From assembly GCA_001465115.1 (NCBI GenBank), contig CP013614.1:1-64000 (forward strand): a stretch of DNA of 64,000 nt, in the 5' to 3' direction. The translations under genes were made by a program, and so were the position numbers. This document shows, one piece after another, positions 42,519 through 52,326 of the stretch (position 1 is the stretch's first letter; every line of letters begins with the position of its first letter). The notes beneath the pieces are model-generated. The model saw nothing but the letters and a program-made list of their open reading frames with translations. It made no database searches and was not told the origin of the DNA. This DNA comes from Enterococcus silesiacus. Lineage in GTDB: Bacteria > Bacillota > Bacilli > Lactobacillales > Enterococcaceae.

Positions 42519-43508
42519 ATGGTTACAAAAAATATTTTAGTTATTAACGATTGTTCAAAACAATGTGATGATGAACACGCATTACAGCTAATTTCTAAAG
42601 CTCATGACTTATCAATACAAATGGCTTGTCGAGTGGAGGTCCTTTGCTTTGGTATAAACGAATGTGCTGATGAAATGAATCGTTTATACGAATATGGAGC
42701 AGATTCTATCTATTTCTACAAAAACACTTCTGTTGGTTTAACTGATTATCGACATTTTGCAGAGGTAGTATCGACTCATATCAACAAACAAATGCCTGAA
42801 TTAGTATTGATTCCTACGTCAACAATGGGAAAGAGTTTATCATCTATCTTGTCGAACCGTTTTGGAGCTGGACTAACAGCTGACTGTATTGATATTCAAT
42901 TATCAGAAAAGCAAGAATTGATTTTTATTCGAGCGGCTATGAGCGATACAGTTCTTGCTAAAATTGTTTGTATCAATTGTGAACTTAAATTAGGAACGGT
43001 AAAACCAAATGTTTTTAAATCAAAAAAAAGAACAACTGCTAGACAAGAGATTTACGAAAAAATAGATTTTGAGACGAGAATAAATACCCCGTTATATACA
43101 GTACTATCTACCCGTCAATATGCTCAAAAATGTTCTGTTGATTTTAATAGATATTCAACTATCTTTTGTCTTGGGCGTGGTGTAAAGGATCAACAAAATA
43201 TTGATAGGTTTTTTGCTTTAGCTGAAAAAATGCAGGTAGGTATTGCGGTGACAAGAACGTTGGTTGAAGAAAATCTAGTTGATAAAGAATACCAAGTTGG
43301 GCAATCTGGGAAAAGTATTTCGCCTAAGATTTATGTTAGTTTCGGTTTATCTGGAGCTAGTCAACATATTGTGGGAATAAAAAATGCTGATGTTATTGTC
43401 GCTGTGAATCACGATAAAAATGCACCTATCTTTGATTTTTCAGATATTGTTGTTGAAGAAGATTTAAATCTGATCTTAGCGGAAATGGAAGCCAGATTCA
43501 TCCAATAG
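42519..43508 (+). CDS. etfA: Electron-transfer flavoprotein alpha subunit
   Basis: The start was set at the ATG at 42519, one base after the etfB stop, with AAAGGG before it; seven more upstream codons stay open but overlap etfB. 329 residues. The C-terminal FAD domain is intact: YQVGQSGKSISPKIYVSFGL and SGASQHIVGIKNAD match the family's GQTGK/SGAIQH motifs. The route by which ETF would be reoxidised is not visible here. Confidence 0.93.
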   Translation: MVTKNILVINDCSKQCDDEHALQLISKAHDLSIQMACRVEVLCFGINECADEMNRLYEYGADSIYFYKNTSVGLTDYRHFAEVVSTHINKQMPELVLIPTSTMGKSLSSILSNRFGAGLTADCIDIQLSEKQELIFIRAAMSDTVLAKIVCINCELKLGTVKPNVFKSKKRTTARQEIYEKIDFETRINTPLYTVLSTRQYAQKCSVDFNRYSTIFCLGRGVKDQQNIDRFFALAEKMQVGIAVTRTLVEENLVDKEYQVGQSGKSISPKIYVSFGLSGASQHIVGIKNADVIVAVNHDKNAPIFDFSDIVVEEDLNLILAEMEARFIQ

Positions 43509-43515
43509 AAAAGAG

Positions 43516-44826
43516 GTGATAAGGATCGTTGTAACTGAAAGAAAAAATTTTCGAAGTTTTCTAGTAATGTGGTTTGGCGAAATGATTTCCAGTATAGGTA
43601 GTGGACTTTCTGCTTTTGGAATTGGTATTTTAGTATTTCAAATGACAAGTACAGCAACAAGTGTTTCTTTGGTAACATTTTTCTCTTTTGTACCTGCGAT
43701 TGTTTTAAGTCCAGTTGCTGGTGTTTTGGCTGATCGATACAATCGAAGGACGTTAATGATCGTAGGAGATTTATTTTCAGCACTAGTATTGTTAGTCATG
43801 TGGTTTTTAATGATCAATACAACGATCCAGATTTGGCAGATCTGCTTATGTATTGGTTTGAACTCGGTTTTTGTATCATTGATCGATCCTTGTTATCGTG
43901 CTACGGTGACCGATCTATTATCAGAGGAAGAATATTCTAGAGCCAGCGGACTCATTCAGCTAGCTTCTTCAGCAAAATTTTTGCTAGCTCCTTTGGCAGC
44001 AGGATTTTTACTCACTTTCGTAGAAGTTTCTACTCTTGTTATGTTCGATATTTGTACAGTTTTTTTGACTATTATTACACTATATTATGTAAAAAAAACA
44101 GTGGAATTACCTACAACAAAAATAAAAAACAAGAATCATGTATTGGCAGATTTAAAAAGTGGTTGGCAGGTGATTCATAAACAATATGGTGTTTTGGTGT
44201 TGCTCTTAATTATGTCAACAGTTACTTTCTTTATAGGTTTTATTGAAACACTTTTTACACCAATGTTACTGTCGTATACATCTGTGCAGGTTTTAGGAAC
44301 GATACAGTCAATTGGTGCAATAGGAATGTTGGTAAGCAGTGTGTTTATAGGTATCTTTAATTTGAATAAGCATTTACGTCGGAACATGATCATTTGTTTA
44401 GCTCTTGCTGGTATATTTATAATTTTGATTGGTTCTACGACTAATGTAATAGTTATAGGTTGGATGCTGTTTTTATTCTTCTTTACGCTTCCTTTTATTA
44501 ACACAGGTATAGATGTACTGATAAGAGGAAACATTCCTAATGAAGCCCAAGGGCGTGTTTGGGGAATTGTTTCTGTTATTTCACAGTTAGGCTATGTTTT
44601 TGCATATGCAACTTCAGGGATTTTAGCTGATTATGTATTCAATCCTCTCTTAAAAAAAGAAGGGATACTTGCAGAGTCATTTGGGAAAATTATTGGTGTA
44701 GGACCTTCAAGAGGAATCGGATTGTTATTTATGATTTTAGGATTGGGAACGATAATTCTATCGTGTTGTTTATGGAAGTCTAAAGAAATCAACCGCTTAG
44801 AAAAAAATAGACTTAAAAAGGAGTAA
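43516..44826 (+). CDS. MFS efflux transporter 1 (macrolide-efflux-like)
   Basis: About 436 residues, 12 membrane helices, with the motif-A-like loop GVLADRYNRRTLM. It is closely related to the MFS protein at 48031 (both share WFGEM/WIGEL near the start, ATVTDLL/ATITEIL and a QGRVWG block). The GTG at 43516 overlaps its own AGAGGTG, so the true start may be a few codons later. It likely exports the cluster's product. Confidence 0.85.
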   Translation: MIRIVVTERKNFRSFLVMWFGEMISSIGSGLSAFGIGILVFQMTSTATSVSLVTFFSFVPAIVLSPVAGVLADRYNRRTLMIVGDLFSALVLLVMWFLMINTTIQIWQICLCIGLNSVFVSLIDPCYRATVTDLLSEEEYSRASGLIQLASSAKFLLAPLAAGFLLTFVEVSTLVMFDICTVFLTIITLYYVKKTVELPTTKIKNKNHVLADLKSGWQVIHKQYGVLVLLLIMSTVTFFIGFIETLFTPMLLSYTSVQVLGTIQSIGAIGMLVSSVFIGIFNLNKHLRRNMIICLALAGIFIILIGSTTNVIVIGWMLFLFFFTLPFINTGIDVLIRGNIPNEAQGRVWGIVSVISQLGYVFAYATSGILADYVFNPLLKKEGILAESFGKIIGVGPSRGIGLLFMILGLGTIILSCCLWKSKEINRLEKNRLKKE

Positions 44827-44829
44827 TAC

Positions 44830-47160
44830 ATGAATTTCAGATTATTGAAGAGAGATTTTTTACGTAAAAAAAGTACAACAAGTCTGATAATATTGGGCAT
44901 TGCATTGGCAACTTTTTTCATTGCTACTGGTTTTTTTATCACTTCGACGCTTATAAAAAGTATTGATGACTTATTTAAAGTAGCTGAAGTGCCAGATGTT
45001 GTTCAAATGCATAAGGGGAATATTGATGAAAATAAGATAACAGATTTTGCAACATCAAGTGGACTAGTCAAAAAAATGCAAACACCGAAAATACTTACTG
45101 TGGACGGTAAAAATCTGCGGATTAATGATCATGTACAAACAAATTCTGTGATGGATGTTTCATTTGTCCATCAAAATAAAGAATTTGATTATCTACTAAA
45201 TATGGAAAATAAACCGGCAAAAATTGCAGAACAGCATATCGGTGTTCCTGTTTATTATTATGAACAATATCAATTAAAAAAAGGTGAAAAAATAGCTGTA
45301 ACATTCGATGGTAAAAAATATGAATTTATCATTTCCGAATTCATTCGAGATGGTCAGATGAATCCGTCAGGCGTTTCTTCTAAGCGTTTTTTGATTAATG
45401 ATAAAGACTATGAAACTTTAGCAAAGACAGCGACTGAATTTGAGTATTTGATTGAATTCCAGTTAAAAGATCGAAAAGATGTTGCTGCTTTTCAAACAAT
45501 GTATGCTGAAAATAATCTACCTCAGCAAGGGCCAATGGTAGATTGGAATATATTTAAGCTACTTAATGGTTTATCTGATGGAATTGTTGCTTTGATTATC
45601 GTATTTATTAGCCTTCTATTGATTTTAGTATCTATGCTGGCTTTAAGATTCACATTTTCAATTACTTTGGAAGAAGATATGGCAGAGATTGGTGCATTGA
45701 AGGCAATTGGTGTTAGACCTAAACAAATCAAACGAATCTATTTATTAAAATATATGACGATTACATTATTAGGCTCTTTTATTGGTTATGTAGGTTCGAT
45801 TTTTACTTCTGATTTATTTGTGGGAAACATGACCCTTTATTTAGGGGAAACGCCAAAAACAATGTTTTCATATCTAATCCCATTATTATCCATTCTTTTC
45901 GTTTCCTTGGTGATTTACCTGTTTTGTCAAAGTATTTTAAAGCGAATAAATAAAATTTCAGCAGTCGATGCATTAAAACAAAATAATACCAAAAAGAAAA
46001 AACGCTTTTTATTAAGATTATCTAAGAATAGAATAGTCAATACACATATCTTTTTAGGTCTAAAAGATGTGATTGAAAAATTTTCCTCGTATCTCTTTTT
46101 GATTACATTGTTTATTATTGGTACATTTATTATTACAATTCCGTTGAATATGTACAATACAATGAATTCATCCTCTTTTATTTCTTATATGGGGGTTGGA
46201 CAAAGTGATATCCGGATCGATTTACAAACGGTTAATCAGATGGATGAAACCTATAATCAAATCGTCAAGAAACTAGAGAGCGATAATGAAATAAGCCAAT
46301 TTACGGGGTACACAACGTATCGTTTGAAAATTCAAAATGATGAAAATATCTGGGAGACAATCAATGTTGAATCAGGCGATTATCAAACGTTCCCACTTAC
46401 TTACCTTAAAGGAAAAGCTCCTTCTGATGAAAATGAAATTGCACTATCTTATTTGAATAGCCAAGAGTATAAAGCGAATGTTGGAGATACAGTTCAGCTA
46501 CGATCAGAGACAGGAGATATTAATTGCAAGGTGACAGGTATCTATCAAGATATTACTAATGGCGGTAAGTCTGCCAAAGGAAATGTCAAAGGGAGCTCAG
46601 AAGAGTTGATGTGGTATATGTTAAATATAAAATTGACTAATGACGTGGTCAAAGAGAAAAAGGTAAAAGATTTAAGTAAAATTTTTAACAATGTAAAAAT
46701 AACAGATATGGATGACTACATGCATCAAACTTTAGGAAATACCATCAAACAGATACACATGATGACAATTCTCGCTACGGTTATCGCAACTATTTTAATT
46801 GTGTTGCTGAGTATGCTTTTCTTACAGCTATTACTTGTAAGGAATCAAAAAGAAAATGGTATAAAGTTAGGAATAGGGACAACTGTAAAAGAACTAACAT
46901 TGCAATTTATGTCGGGAGTGATGTTTGCTTCTGTAGTGGGAGTTATTATTGGGACAGTATTATCTAATACATTAGGAGCAACCTTAGTTAGTTTATTGAG
47001 TTCATCATTTGGGATGCCCAAAATTGCATTTACTATTTTGCCTGTACAAGTTTATTTATTAGTACCGATATTCCTGTTGGCAATCGTTATGTTTTCGACG
47101 ACAATATGTTTTCATTTTGCATTTAAAAATAAGAATATTATAGAACGAATTAAAAATTAA
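44830..47160 (+). CDS. ABC transporter permease with duplicated FtsX domains
   Basis: 776 residues. An N-terminal helix (LIILGIALATFFIATGFFI) is followed by a large extracellular domain, three helices with the loop EEDMAEIGALKAIGVRP, a second extracellular domain and a final three-helix set (LLVRNQKENGIKLGIGTT). This layout matches peptide-export or lipopeptide-resistance permeases. Starts 3 bp after the MFS gene. Partner ATPase follows. Confidence 0.9.
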   Translation: MNFRLLKRDFLRKKSTTSLIILGIALATFFIATGFFITSTLIKSIDDLFKVAEVPDVVQMHKGNIDENKITDFATSSGLVKKMQTPKILTVDGKNLRINDHVQTNSVMDVSFVHQNKEFDYLLNMENKPAKIAEQHIGVPVYYYEQYQLKKGEKIAVTFDGKKYEFIISEFIRDGQMNPSGVSSKRFLINDKDYETLAKTATEFEYLIEFQLKDRKDVAAFQTMYAENNLPQQGPMVDWNIFKLLNGLSDGIVALIIVFISLLLILVSMLALRFTFSITLEEDMAEIGALKAIGVRPKQIKRIYLLKYMTITLLGSFIGYVGSIFTSDLFVGNMTLYLGETPKTMFSYLIPLLSILFVSLVIYLFCQSILKRINKISAVDALKQNNTKKKKRFLLRLSKNRIVNTHIFLGLKDVIEKFSSYLFLITLFIIGTFIITIPLNMYNTMNSSSFISYMGVGQSDIRIDLQTVNQMDETYNQIVKKLESDNEISQFTGYTTYRLKIQNDENIWETINVESGDYQTFPLTYLKGKAPSDENEIALSYLNSQEYKANVGDTVQLRSETGDINCKVTGIYQDITNGGKSAKGNVKGSSEELMWYMLNIKLTNDVVKEKKVKDLSKIFNNVKITDMDDYMHQTLGNTIKQIHMMTILATVIATILIVLLSMLFLQLLLVRNQKENGIKLGIGTTVKELTLQFMSGVMFASVVGVIIGTVLSNTLGATLVSLLSSSFGMPKIAFTILPVQVYLLVPIFLLAIVMFSTTICFHFAFKNKNIIERIKN

Positions 47161-47214
47161 TTAAGGTGCTGTAATTGGTTCGATAGAAATATGAATAAAA
47201 AACAGGAGGAAATT

Positions 47215-47997
47215 ATGAGTCAGACAATAGTCGAAGTCAACAAGTTAAATAAGGTATTTAAACAAGGTAAAAATCAAAAGGTTCATGTTTTAAAAGATAT
47301 AGATGCAAAAATTGAAAGAGGAGAGTTTCTATCAATTATGGGTCCCTCTGGATCCGGTAAAACAACTTTTTTATATAATATAAGTGGAATGGACAGAATG
47401 ACTTCAGGTAACGTCTTGTTAAATGGAGAAGAGATTGCAGACAAAAGTGAAGCAGAATTAGCAAAGTTAAGGTTAACTCGTATGGGCTTTATTTTTCAAG
47501 ATATTTACTTATTAAGAAATCTCAACTTATTCGATAACGTTATTTATACAGGATATATTGCTAAAAATAGAAAAAAAGAGGAAATAGACGAGCATGCAAA
47601 TCAATTAATGAAACGAATGGGAATTGATGAGATCAAATCTCATGACATTACTGAGGCTTCAGGTGGTCAATTACAAAGAGTTGGTATTTGCCGGGCGTTG
47701 ATCAATGAACCAGAAATTATTTTCGGAGATGAGCCAACAGGTGCTTTAAATTCAAAAGCAACAGAGGAAATTTTGAATATTTTGTTGGACATCAACAGCG
47801 AAGGGACAACAATTGTTCTAGTAACACACGATATCAGAGTAGCTGCTCGTTCACAAAGAGTTTTATTTATGATAGATGGAGAAATTAGAGCTGAAAAACA
47901 GCTTGGTAAATTTAACAAAGAAGCAATTGATTCTAATGAACAATTAACGAAACGGGAAGAACAAATGAATCAATGGCTGAAGCAAAATGGTTTTTAA
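47215..47997 (+). CDS. ABC transporter ATP-binding protein partnering the FtsX permease
   Basis: Started at 47215 after CAGGAGGAAATT; eight more codons are open upstream. 260 residues with Walker A GPSGSGKTT, the Q-loop FIFQDIYLL, signature ASGGQLQRVGICRAL (first residue Ala, not Leu), Walker B IIFGDEPTGALN and switch His in VTHD. Typical of the MacB/BceA subgroup. Its C-terminal tail (EQLTKREEQMNQWLKQNGF) is a short charged helix. Confidence 0.93.
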   Translation: MSQTIVEVNKLNKVFKQGKNQKVHVLKDIDAKIERGEFLSIMGPSGSGKTTFLYNISGMDRMTSGNVLLNGEEIADKSEAELAKLRLTRMGFIFQDIYLLRNLNLFDNVIYTGYIAKNRKKEEIDEHANQLMKRMGIDEIKSHDITEASGGQLQRVGICRALINEPEIIFGDEPTGALNSKATEEILNILLDINSEGTTIVLVTHDIRVAARSQRVLFMIDGEIRAEKQLGKFNKEAIDSNEQLTKREEQMNQWLKQNGF

Positions 47998-48030
47998 TCG
48001 TAAATTAATGTGTTGAAGGAGAGTGAGAAA

Positions 48031-49380
48031 ATGAAACAAAAAAGTAATTTCAACTATTTTATGGCTCTTTGGATCGGAGAACTAGTTTCGTTAGTTGGTA
48101 ATGGTCTAAGTTCCTTTGCTCTAAGTATTTATGTATACCAGCAAACTGGAGAAGCAACTCATTTGTCGCTACTAACACTGTTTTCTTTTTTGCCAAGTGT
48201 ATTACTTACACCGATAGCTGGTGGCTTAGCTGACCGATTTAATCGCCGAGTATTAATGTTGATTGGAGATTCTCTTTCAGCCGTTGGTTTAATATTTATT
48301 TATTTTCACATACAAAATGGGACAAGCAGTTTTACGATTATTGTCATTGGTGTAACGATCAGTTCTATTTTTTCTTCTCTACTTGAACCAGCTTATCGAG
48401 CGACGATTACTGAAATTTTGACACCAGATGAGTTTTCAAAAGCTAGTGGATTGGTTCAACTAGCTGGAGCAGCAAAGTTTTTATTTGCTCCCTTACTTGC
48501 GGGAATTCTATTACAATTTATGTCTATTGAGAAAATTTTATTGATTGATATCAGTACCTTTTTTGTAACAGTTGCTAGTATTTTATATGTTATGCGTGCC
48601 AAAAAGACAACAGAAAAGAAAGAACAGCATGAAGAACCGTTCTTGTTATCTTTAAAAAATGGCTGGGATTACATGATGAAGAAACAGGGGATTATAGCGT
48701 TGATTTTAGCGATGACAATTGTCTCGTTTAGTATGGGATTTCTTCAAACTTTGATCAAACCGCTGCTACTTTCTAGCCTTAATGTTGCTCAAGTAGGGAC
48801 ATTTGAATCGTTTGCGGCAGTTGGAATGTTGGTTAGTAGTTTGGCTATCGGACTAACTAAACGTAAATGGCAGTTGCAACAGACTCTGGGAAAGGCATTG
48901 CTATTTTCCGGTTTAGCTATCTCCTTGTTAGGAGTGAACTTTCCAATCGTTTTCTTGGGGTTGGCAGCATTTTGTTTTTTCTCCTTTCTTCCATTTATCA
49001 ACATGAGTGCTGATGTATTATTACGAAGTAATGTGGATGAAGCCTTTCAAGGCAGAGTTTGGGGGATAACTGGTTTAGTTTCTCAATTTGGTTTTGTAAT
49101 TTCTTATGCTATTTCGGGCCCTCTTGCTGATTATTTATTTATACCAATATTTGCTACAAACGGAATTTTAGCACCATCTCTTGGAAAAATATTTGGGGTA
49201 GGGAATAGTAGAGGGATCGGGTTCTTATTTTTCATCACCGGTATCTTATTAAGTTGCACAGGAGTATATTTCTCTAAAAGTTCTAAAATAAACTTGCTAA
49301 GTAAGAATGCAGATGTTATTAGAGATCAGGCAGTCGAAGCAGAGATGAATGAATCATTTAGTGAGTCTGAACTTTCATAA
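48031..49380 (+). CDS. MFS efflux transporter 2 (paralogue of the 43516 gene)
   Basis: Started at 48031 after GAAGGAGAGTG. 449 residues, 12 helices, motif-A-like loop GGLADRFNRRVLM. Side by side with the 43516 protein it shows conserved blocks along its entire length, so one arose by duplication. The pair flanks the ABC system. The C-terminal tail is acidic (AEMNESFSESELS). Confidence 0.9.
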   Translation: MKQKSNFNYFMALWIGELVSLVGNGLSSFALSIYVYQQTGEATHLSLLTLFSFLPSVLLTPIAGGLADRFNRRVLMLIGDSLSAVGLIFIYFHIQNGTSSFTIIVIGVTISSIFSSLLEPAYRATITEILTPDEFSKASGLVQLAGAAKFLFAPLLAGILLQFMSIEKILLIDISTFFVTVASILYVMRAKKTTEKKEQHEEPFLLSLKNGWDYMMKKQGIIALILAMTIVSFSMGFLQTLIKPLLLSSLNVAQVGTFESFAAVGMLVSSLAIGLTKRKWQLQQTLGKALLFSGLAISLLGVNFPIVFLGLAAFCFFSFLPFINMSADVLLRSNVDEAFQGRVWGITGLVSQFGFVISYAISGPLADYLFIPIFATNGILAPSLGKIFGVGNSRGIGFLFFITGILLSCTGVYFSKSSKINLLSKNADVIRDQAVEAEMNESFSESELS

Positions 49381-49449
49381 TTTATCTATTTAAGGGCTTT
49401 AATAAAATTGAATTGAGGAAATAAGTATAGTTGGAAAGGAATTGATTAA

Positions 49450-50385
49450 ATGGAGACACTGTTATGTGTGAAAGGTTTAGAGAAAAGTTATGGGGATAAA
49501 AAAGTTGTTCAGGGTATATCTTTTGAAATCGATAAACAGGAAATTTTATGTTTCTTAGGTCCGAATGGTGCTGCCAAAAGTACAACCATTAATATTATTT
49601 GCGGTACACTTAATTTAGATAAAGGTGAAATTCTTTATAAAGGCGAATCTATCTACAAAGATTTAAAAAATTTCAAAAAACAGTTAGGAGTTGTTCCTCA
49701 AGATCTAGCTTTGTACGAAGATCTAACTGCAGAACAAAATGTAAAGTTTTTCGCGTCTTTATATGGATTAAAAGGTGATAGCCTGCAAGCAGGTATTGAT
49801 TTTTCCTTAGAGTCTGTTGGGTTAGTGAGTAAAAGAAAAGAAAAAGTACATACTTTTTCAGGAGGAATGAAAAGAAGATTAAATATTGCTTGTGCAATTG
49901 CTCATCGTCCTAACCTATTAATCATGGATGAGCCAACAGTAGGAATTGACCCGCAATCTAGAAATCATATTTTAGAGTCAATAAGGAAAATGAGAGAGAA
50001 TGGAATGACTATTCTTTATACAACCCATTATATGGAGGAGGTTGAAGAAATATCTACTCGAATTATTATAATGGACCATGGTGAGATTATCGCTACAGGG
50101 ACAAATGAAGAGCTGAAACGGCTGTCTGGTAATAAAAAAATTATGATCGATTTAGACAAAGTCGGAGAACTTTCATTAGAATTATTTTATGATATTGACG
50201 GCGTTGATAATGTTATTTTAAATGATAACCGCATGGAAATATTTGTTAAGCGAGATGCAGAAATTTTGGATAAAATAATTACTTGTCTGACAAAACAAAA
50301 TCAAATAATTATGAATATTTCGTTACAAACTGGGAATTTGGAAAGTGTATTTCTTGATTTAACTGGGCGTTATTTAAGAGAATAA
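49450..50385 (+). CDS. ABC-2 type transporter ATPase with altered Walker A
   Basis: 311 residues of the DrrA/CcmA subgroup: the signature FSGGMKRRLNIACAI, Walker B LLIMDEPTVGID and the switch His in TTHYMEE are normal. The Walker A reads GPNGAAKSTT: the invariant second Gly is Ala (codon GCC, one base from GGC). That may slow nucleotide binding or hydrolysis. It works with the two permeases that follow, probably as drug export or self-immunity. Confidence 0.9.
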   Translation: METLLCVKGLEKSYGDKKVVQGISFEIDKQEILCFLGPNGAAKSTTINIICGTLNLDKGEILYKGESIYKDLKNFKKQLGVVPQDLALYEDLTAEQNVKFFASLYGLKGDSLQAGIDFSLESVGLVSKRKEKVHTFSGGMKRRLNIACAIAHRPNLLIMDEPTVGIDPQSRNHILESIRKMRENGMTILYTTHYMEEVEEISTRIIIMDHGEIIATGTNEELKRLSGNKKIMIDLDKVGELSLELFYDIDGVDNVILNDNRMEIFVKRDAEILDKIITCLTKQNQIIMNISLQTGNLESVFLDLTGRYLRE

Positions 50386-50397
50386 GGAGGGGAGCAA

Positions 50398-51144
50398 ATG
50401 TATCGTTTTTTCAAAATACTCCAACAAGATACAATTAGTTTATTTATTAATCCATCATGGCTTATTATGGGATTTGCATTTCCATTTTCTCTTACTGTTA
50501 TTTTAGGATTGTTAACTGAAGGAATGTATGGTGGGGAATTTAGTAGTTATGATTATTATGGCGTAACAATGATGATTTTCAGTGTATTGAATTCTGCAAC
50601 ATTTTCTGCAAATTGCTTTTTAGAGGAACGTGTTAAAAATCCAAATATGCGAATTATTTATTCGCCAGTACCATCATTATTTATTCCATTGGCCAAAATT
50701 ATGGGAACTTTTATTTTTACTACTGTTTGTTACACTCTAACTGGAGTGATTCTCTCTATTTTGTTTGGCGCAAATTATGGTATGGGTGTAGCAGCTATTC
50801 AAGTATGGGTTTTATTTTTAGTGTTGAACTTCTTTTGTTGCTGTTTAGGGGTGCTCGTATGCTGTATTTTTAAGGATGAAGGAGTAGCAAACCAACTAAT
50901 CAGTTTGATTAGTGCGTTGATTGCCATTGCTTCAGGCTTGTTTTTCCCTTTATCCAGTATTAGCAAACAAATCCAAAAATTTAGTGAGATACTTCCACTG
51001 ACCAGAGTAACCGATACAATTTTTCAACTGATTTATGATGATCATACGAAAGCATTTCTGCCTAGTTTGATTATTCTAGTGATACTATCTCTAATTAGTA
51101 TTATTTTTTGTGGTTACTTATTCAAAGGGGAGGATTATTTATGA
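50398..51144 (+). CDS. ABC-2 type permease A
   Basis: 248 residues with six predicted helices, no signal peptide, and a final LFKGEDYL. Starts 12 bp after the ATPase with a GGAGGGGAG site. Its stop overlaps the next start (ATGA at 51141-51144), so the two permeases are translated together and likely form a heterodimer. Confidence 0.88.
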   Translation: MYRFFKILQQDTISLFINPSWLIMGFAFPFSLTVILGLLTEGMYGGEFSSYDYYGVTMMIFSVLNSATFSANCFLEERVKNPNMRIIYSPVPSLFIPLAKIMGTFIFTTVCYTLTGVILSILFGANYGMGVAAIQVWVLFLVLNFFCCCLGVLVCCIFKDEGVANQLISLISALIAIASGLFFPLSSISKQIQKFSEILPLTRVTDTIFQLIYDDHTKAFLPSLIILVILSLISIIFCGYLFKGEDYL

Positions 51145-52115
51145 TAAGTATAATTAAAAATGACTGGTTACGTACTAAAAATAGTATAGCTAGGATCGGA
51201 ATTATGTTTGTGCTTATTCTAGCTGTTATTATCCTTTCTTTTGTTTTATCAAATCGGACAGCAGTTGTAGCAACAGTTGCGGTTGTTGGTGAAAAAAATG
51301 AAGTGACAATTCAATCAAAACAGTTAAATATAATTTACGTAGATCAAAAGCCATTGAAATCTGAACTTGTAAAAGGTAGTTATGATGCAATTGTTTCTAC
51401 TGATGGGCTAAAAGGATATACTATTGAGACCATCAAAGGTGAAAATTTCAAGTCCCAACTTACTGATGTGCTAGAAGATTCAATAAATTCAACTGATCTA
51501 TCAAGTAATACAAAAGATAGTTTAGGTGTCACACTTCTCAGCTACTTACTGATGTTTTTAATGATGGCTAGCTTAACAAATATGATGTTATTTAGTGAAG
51601 AAAAAGAAAAACATCTATTGGAGCGTATTGTTACTGCGCCAATTTCCTTTGTTCGAATACTTATAGGTCATTCATTATTTGCTTTTCTTTTAATTTTTCT
51701 CCCTACATTGTGCTTTATCTTTGGTGTGAATGTAGTCTTTCAAAAAGAGTTTGGGATGTCTTATTGGCAATTAAGCCTACTGTTACTATTTGTTTGTCTA
51801 TTTGCTACAAGTTTTTCTTTGTTGATTGCAGCTATTTTCAAAGAGGGTGACAAAGCCAACATGTTTGGATCACTACTCATTATTATTACAACTATGTTGT
51901 CAGGTAGTTTCTTTTCATTCGAAGGAGGTAATCTTTGGTTAGAAAAAATAATTCAGGTTATGCCTCAAAAGAGATTTATATTGTTATTCAAAGATATCGA
52001 AATAGGGAAGGACTTATCAACAGTAATCCCAAATACGGTTTATATTGGTCTATTAATTGTTCTCTTTTATGTTCTTGCAATTTTTAAAACTAAAAGAGAT
52101 TATAAACTGAATTAA
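51141..52115 (+). CDS. ABC-2 type permease B
   Basis: Started at the ATGA overlap at 51141, supported by GGGGAGG; a longer frame upstream is a shadow. 324 residues: an N-terminal helix, an extracellular domain of about 110 residues, and five C-terminal helices (LLSYLLMFLMMASLTNMMLF, IVTAPISFVRILIGH). It belongs to the YhgE/Pip-like or DrrB branch. Last clear transport gene of the cluster. Confidence 0.88.
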   Translation: MISIIKNDWLRTKNSIARIGIMFVLILAVIILSFVLSNRTAVVATVAVVGEKNEVTIQSKQLNIIYVDQKPLKSELVKGSYDAIVSTDGLKGYTIETIKGENFKSQLTDVLEDSINSTDLSSNTKDSLGVTLLSYLLMFLMMASLTNMMLFSEEKEKHLLERIVTAPISFVRILIGHSLFAFLLIFLPTLCFIFGVNVVFQKEFGMSYWQLSLLLLFVCLFATSFSLLIAAIFKEGDKANMFGSLLIIITTMLSGSFFSFEGGNLWLEKIIQVMPQKRFILLFKDIEIGKDLSTVIPNTVYIGLLIVLFYVLAIFKTKRDYKLN

Positions 52116-52326
52116 AATAGATAGAATATATTGTCTAGAGAGCATAAATTTTTTTATTTTAGTCAACTAGTTATGTATATTGGCTCTTATTTCATTTTAT
52201 TCACACTTCAAAACAATTGTTCTGTTAAGCAAGATAAACCTAAGACAAGAGAAATTCAACCAGTATTTCCTAGAGGAAAGTTTAGTAGAGCAATTCAATT
52301 TTTTAGAGTGATACAAAGGAGTAAAA

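Noticed and set aside
43409..43783. A 124-codon minus-strand frame over the etfA/MFS junction
   Set aside because: It is antisense to two clear genes, has no binding site or family, and is rich in Gln, Lys, Leu and Phe as shadows of AT-rich genes usually are.
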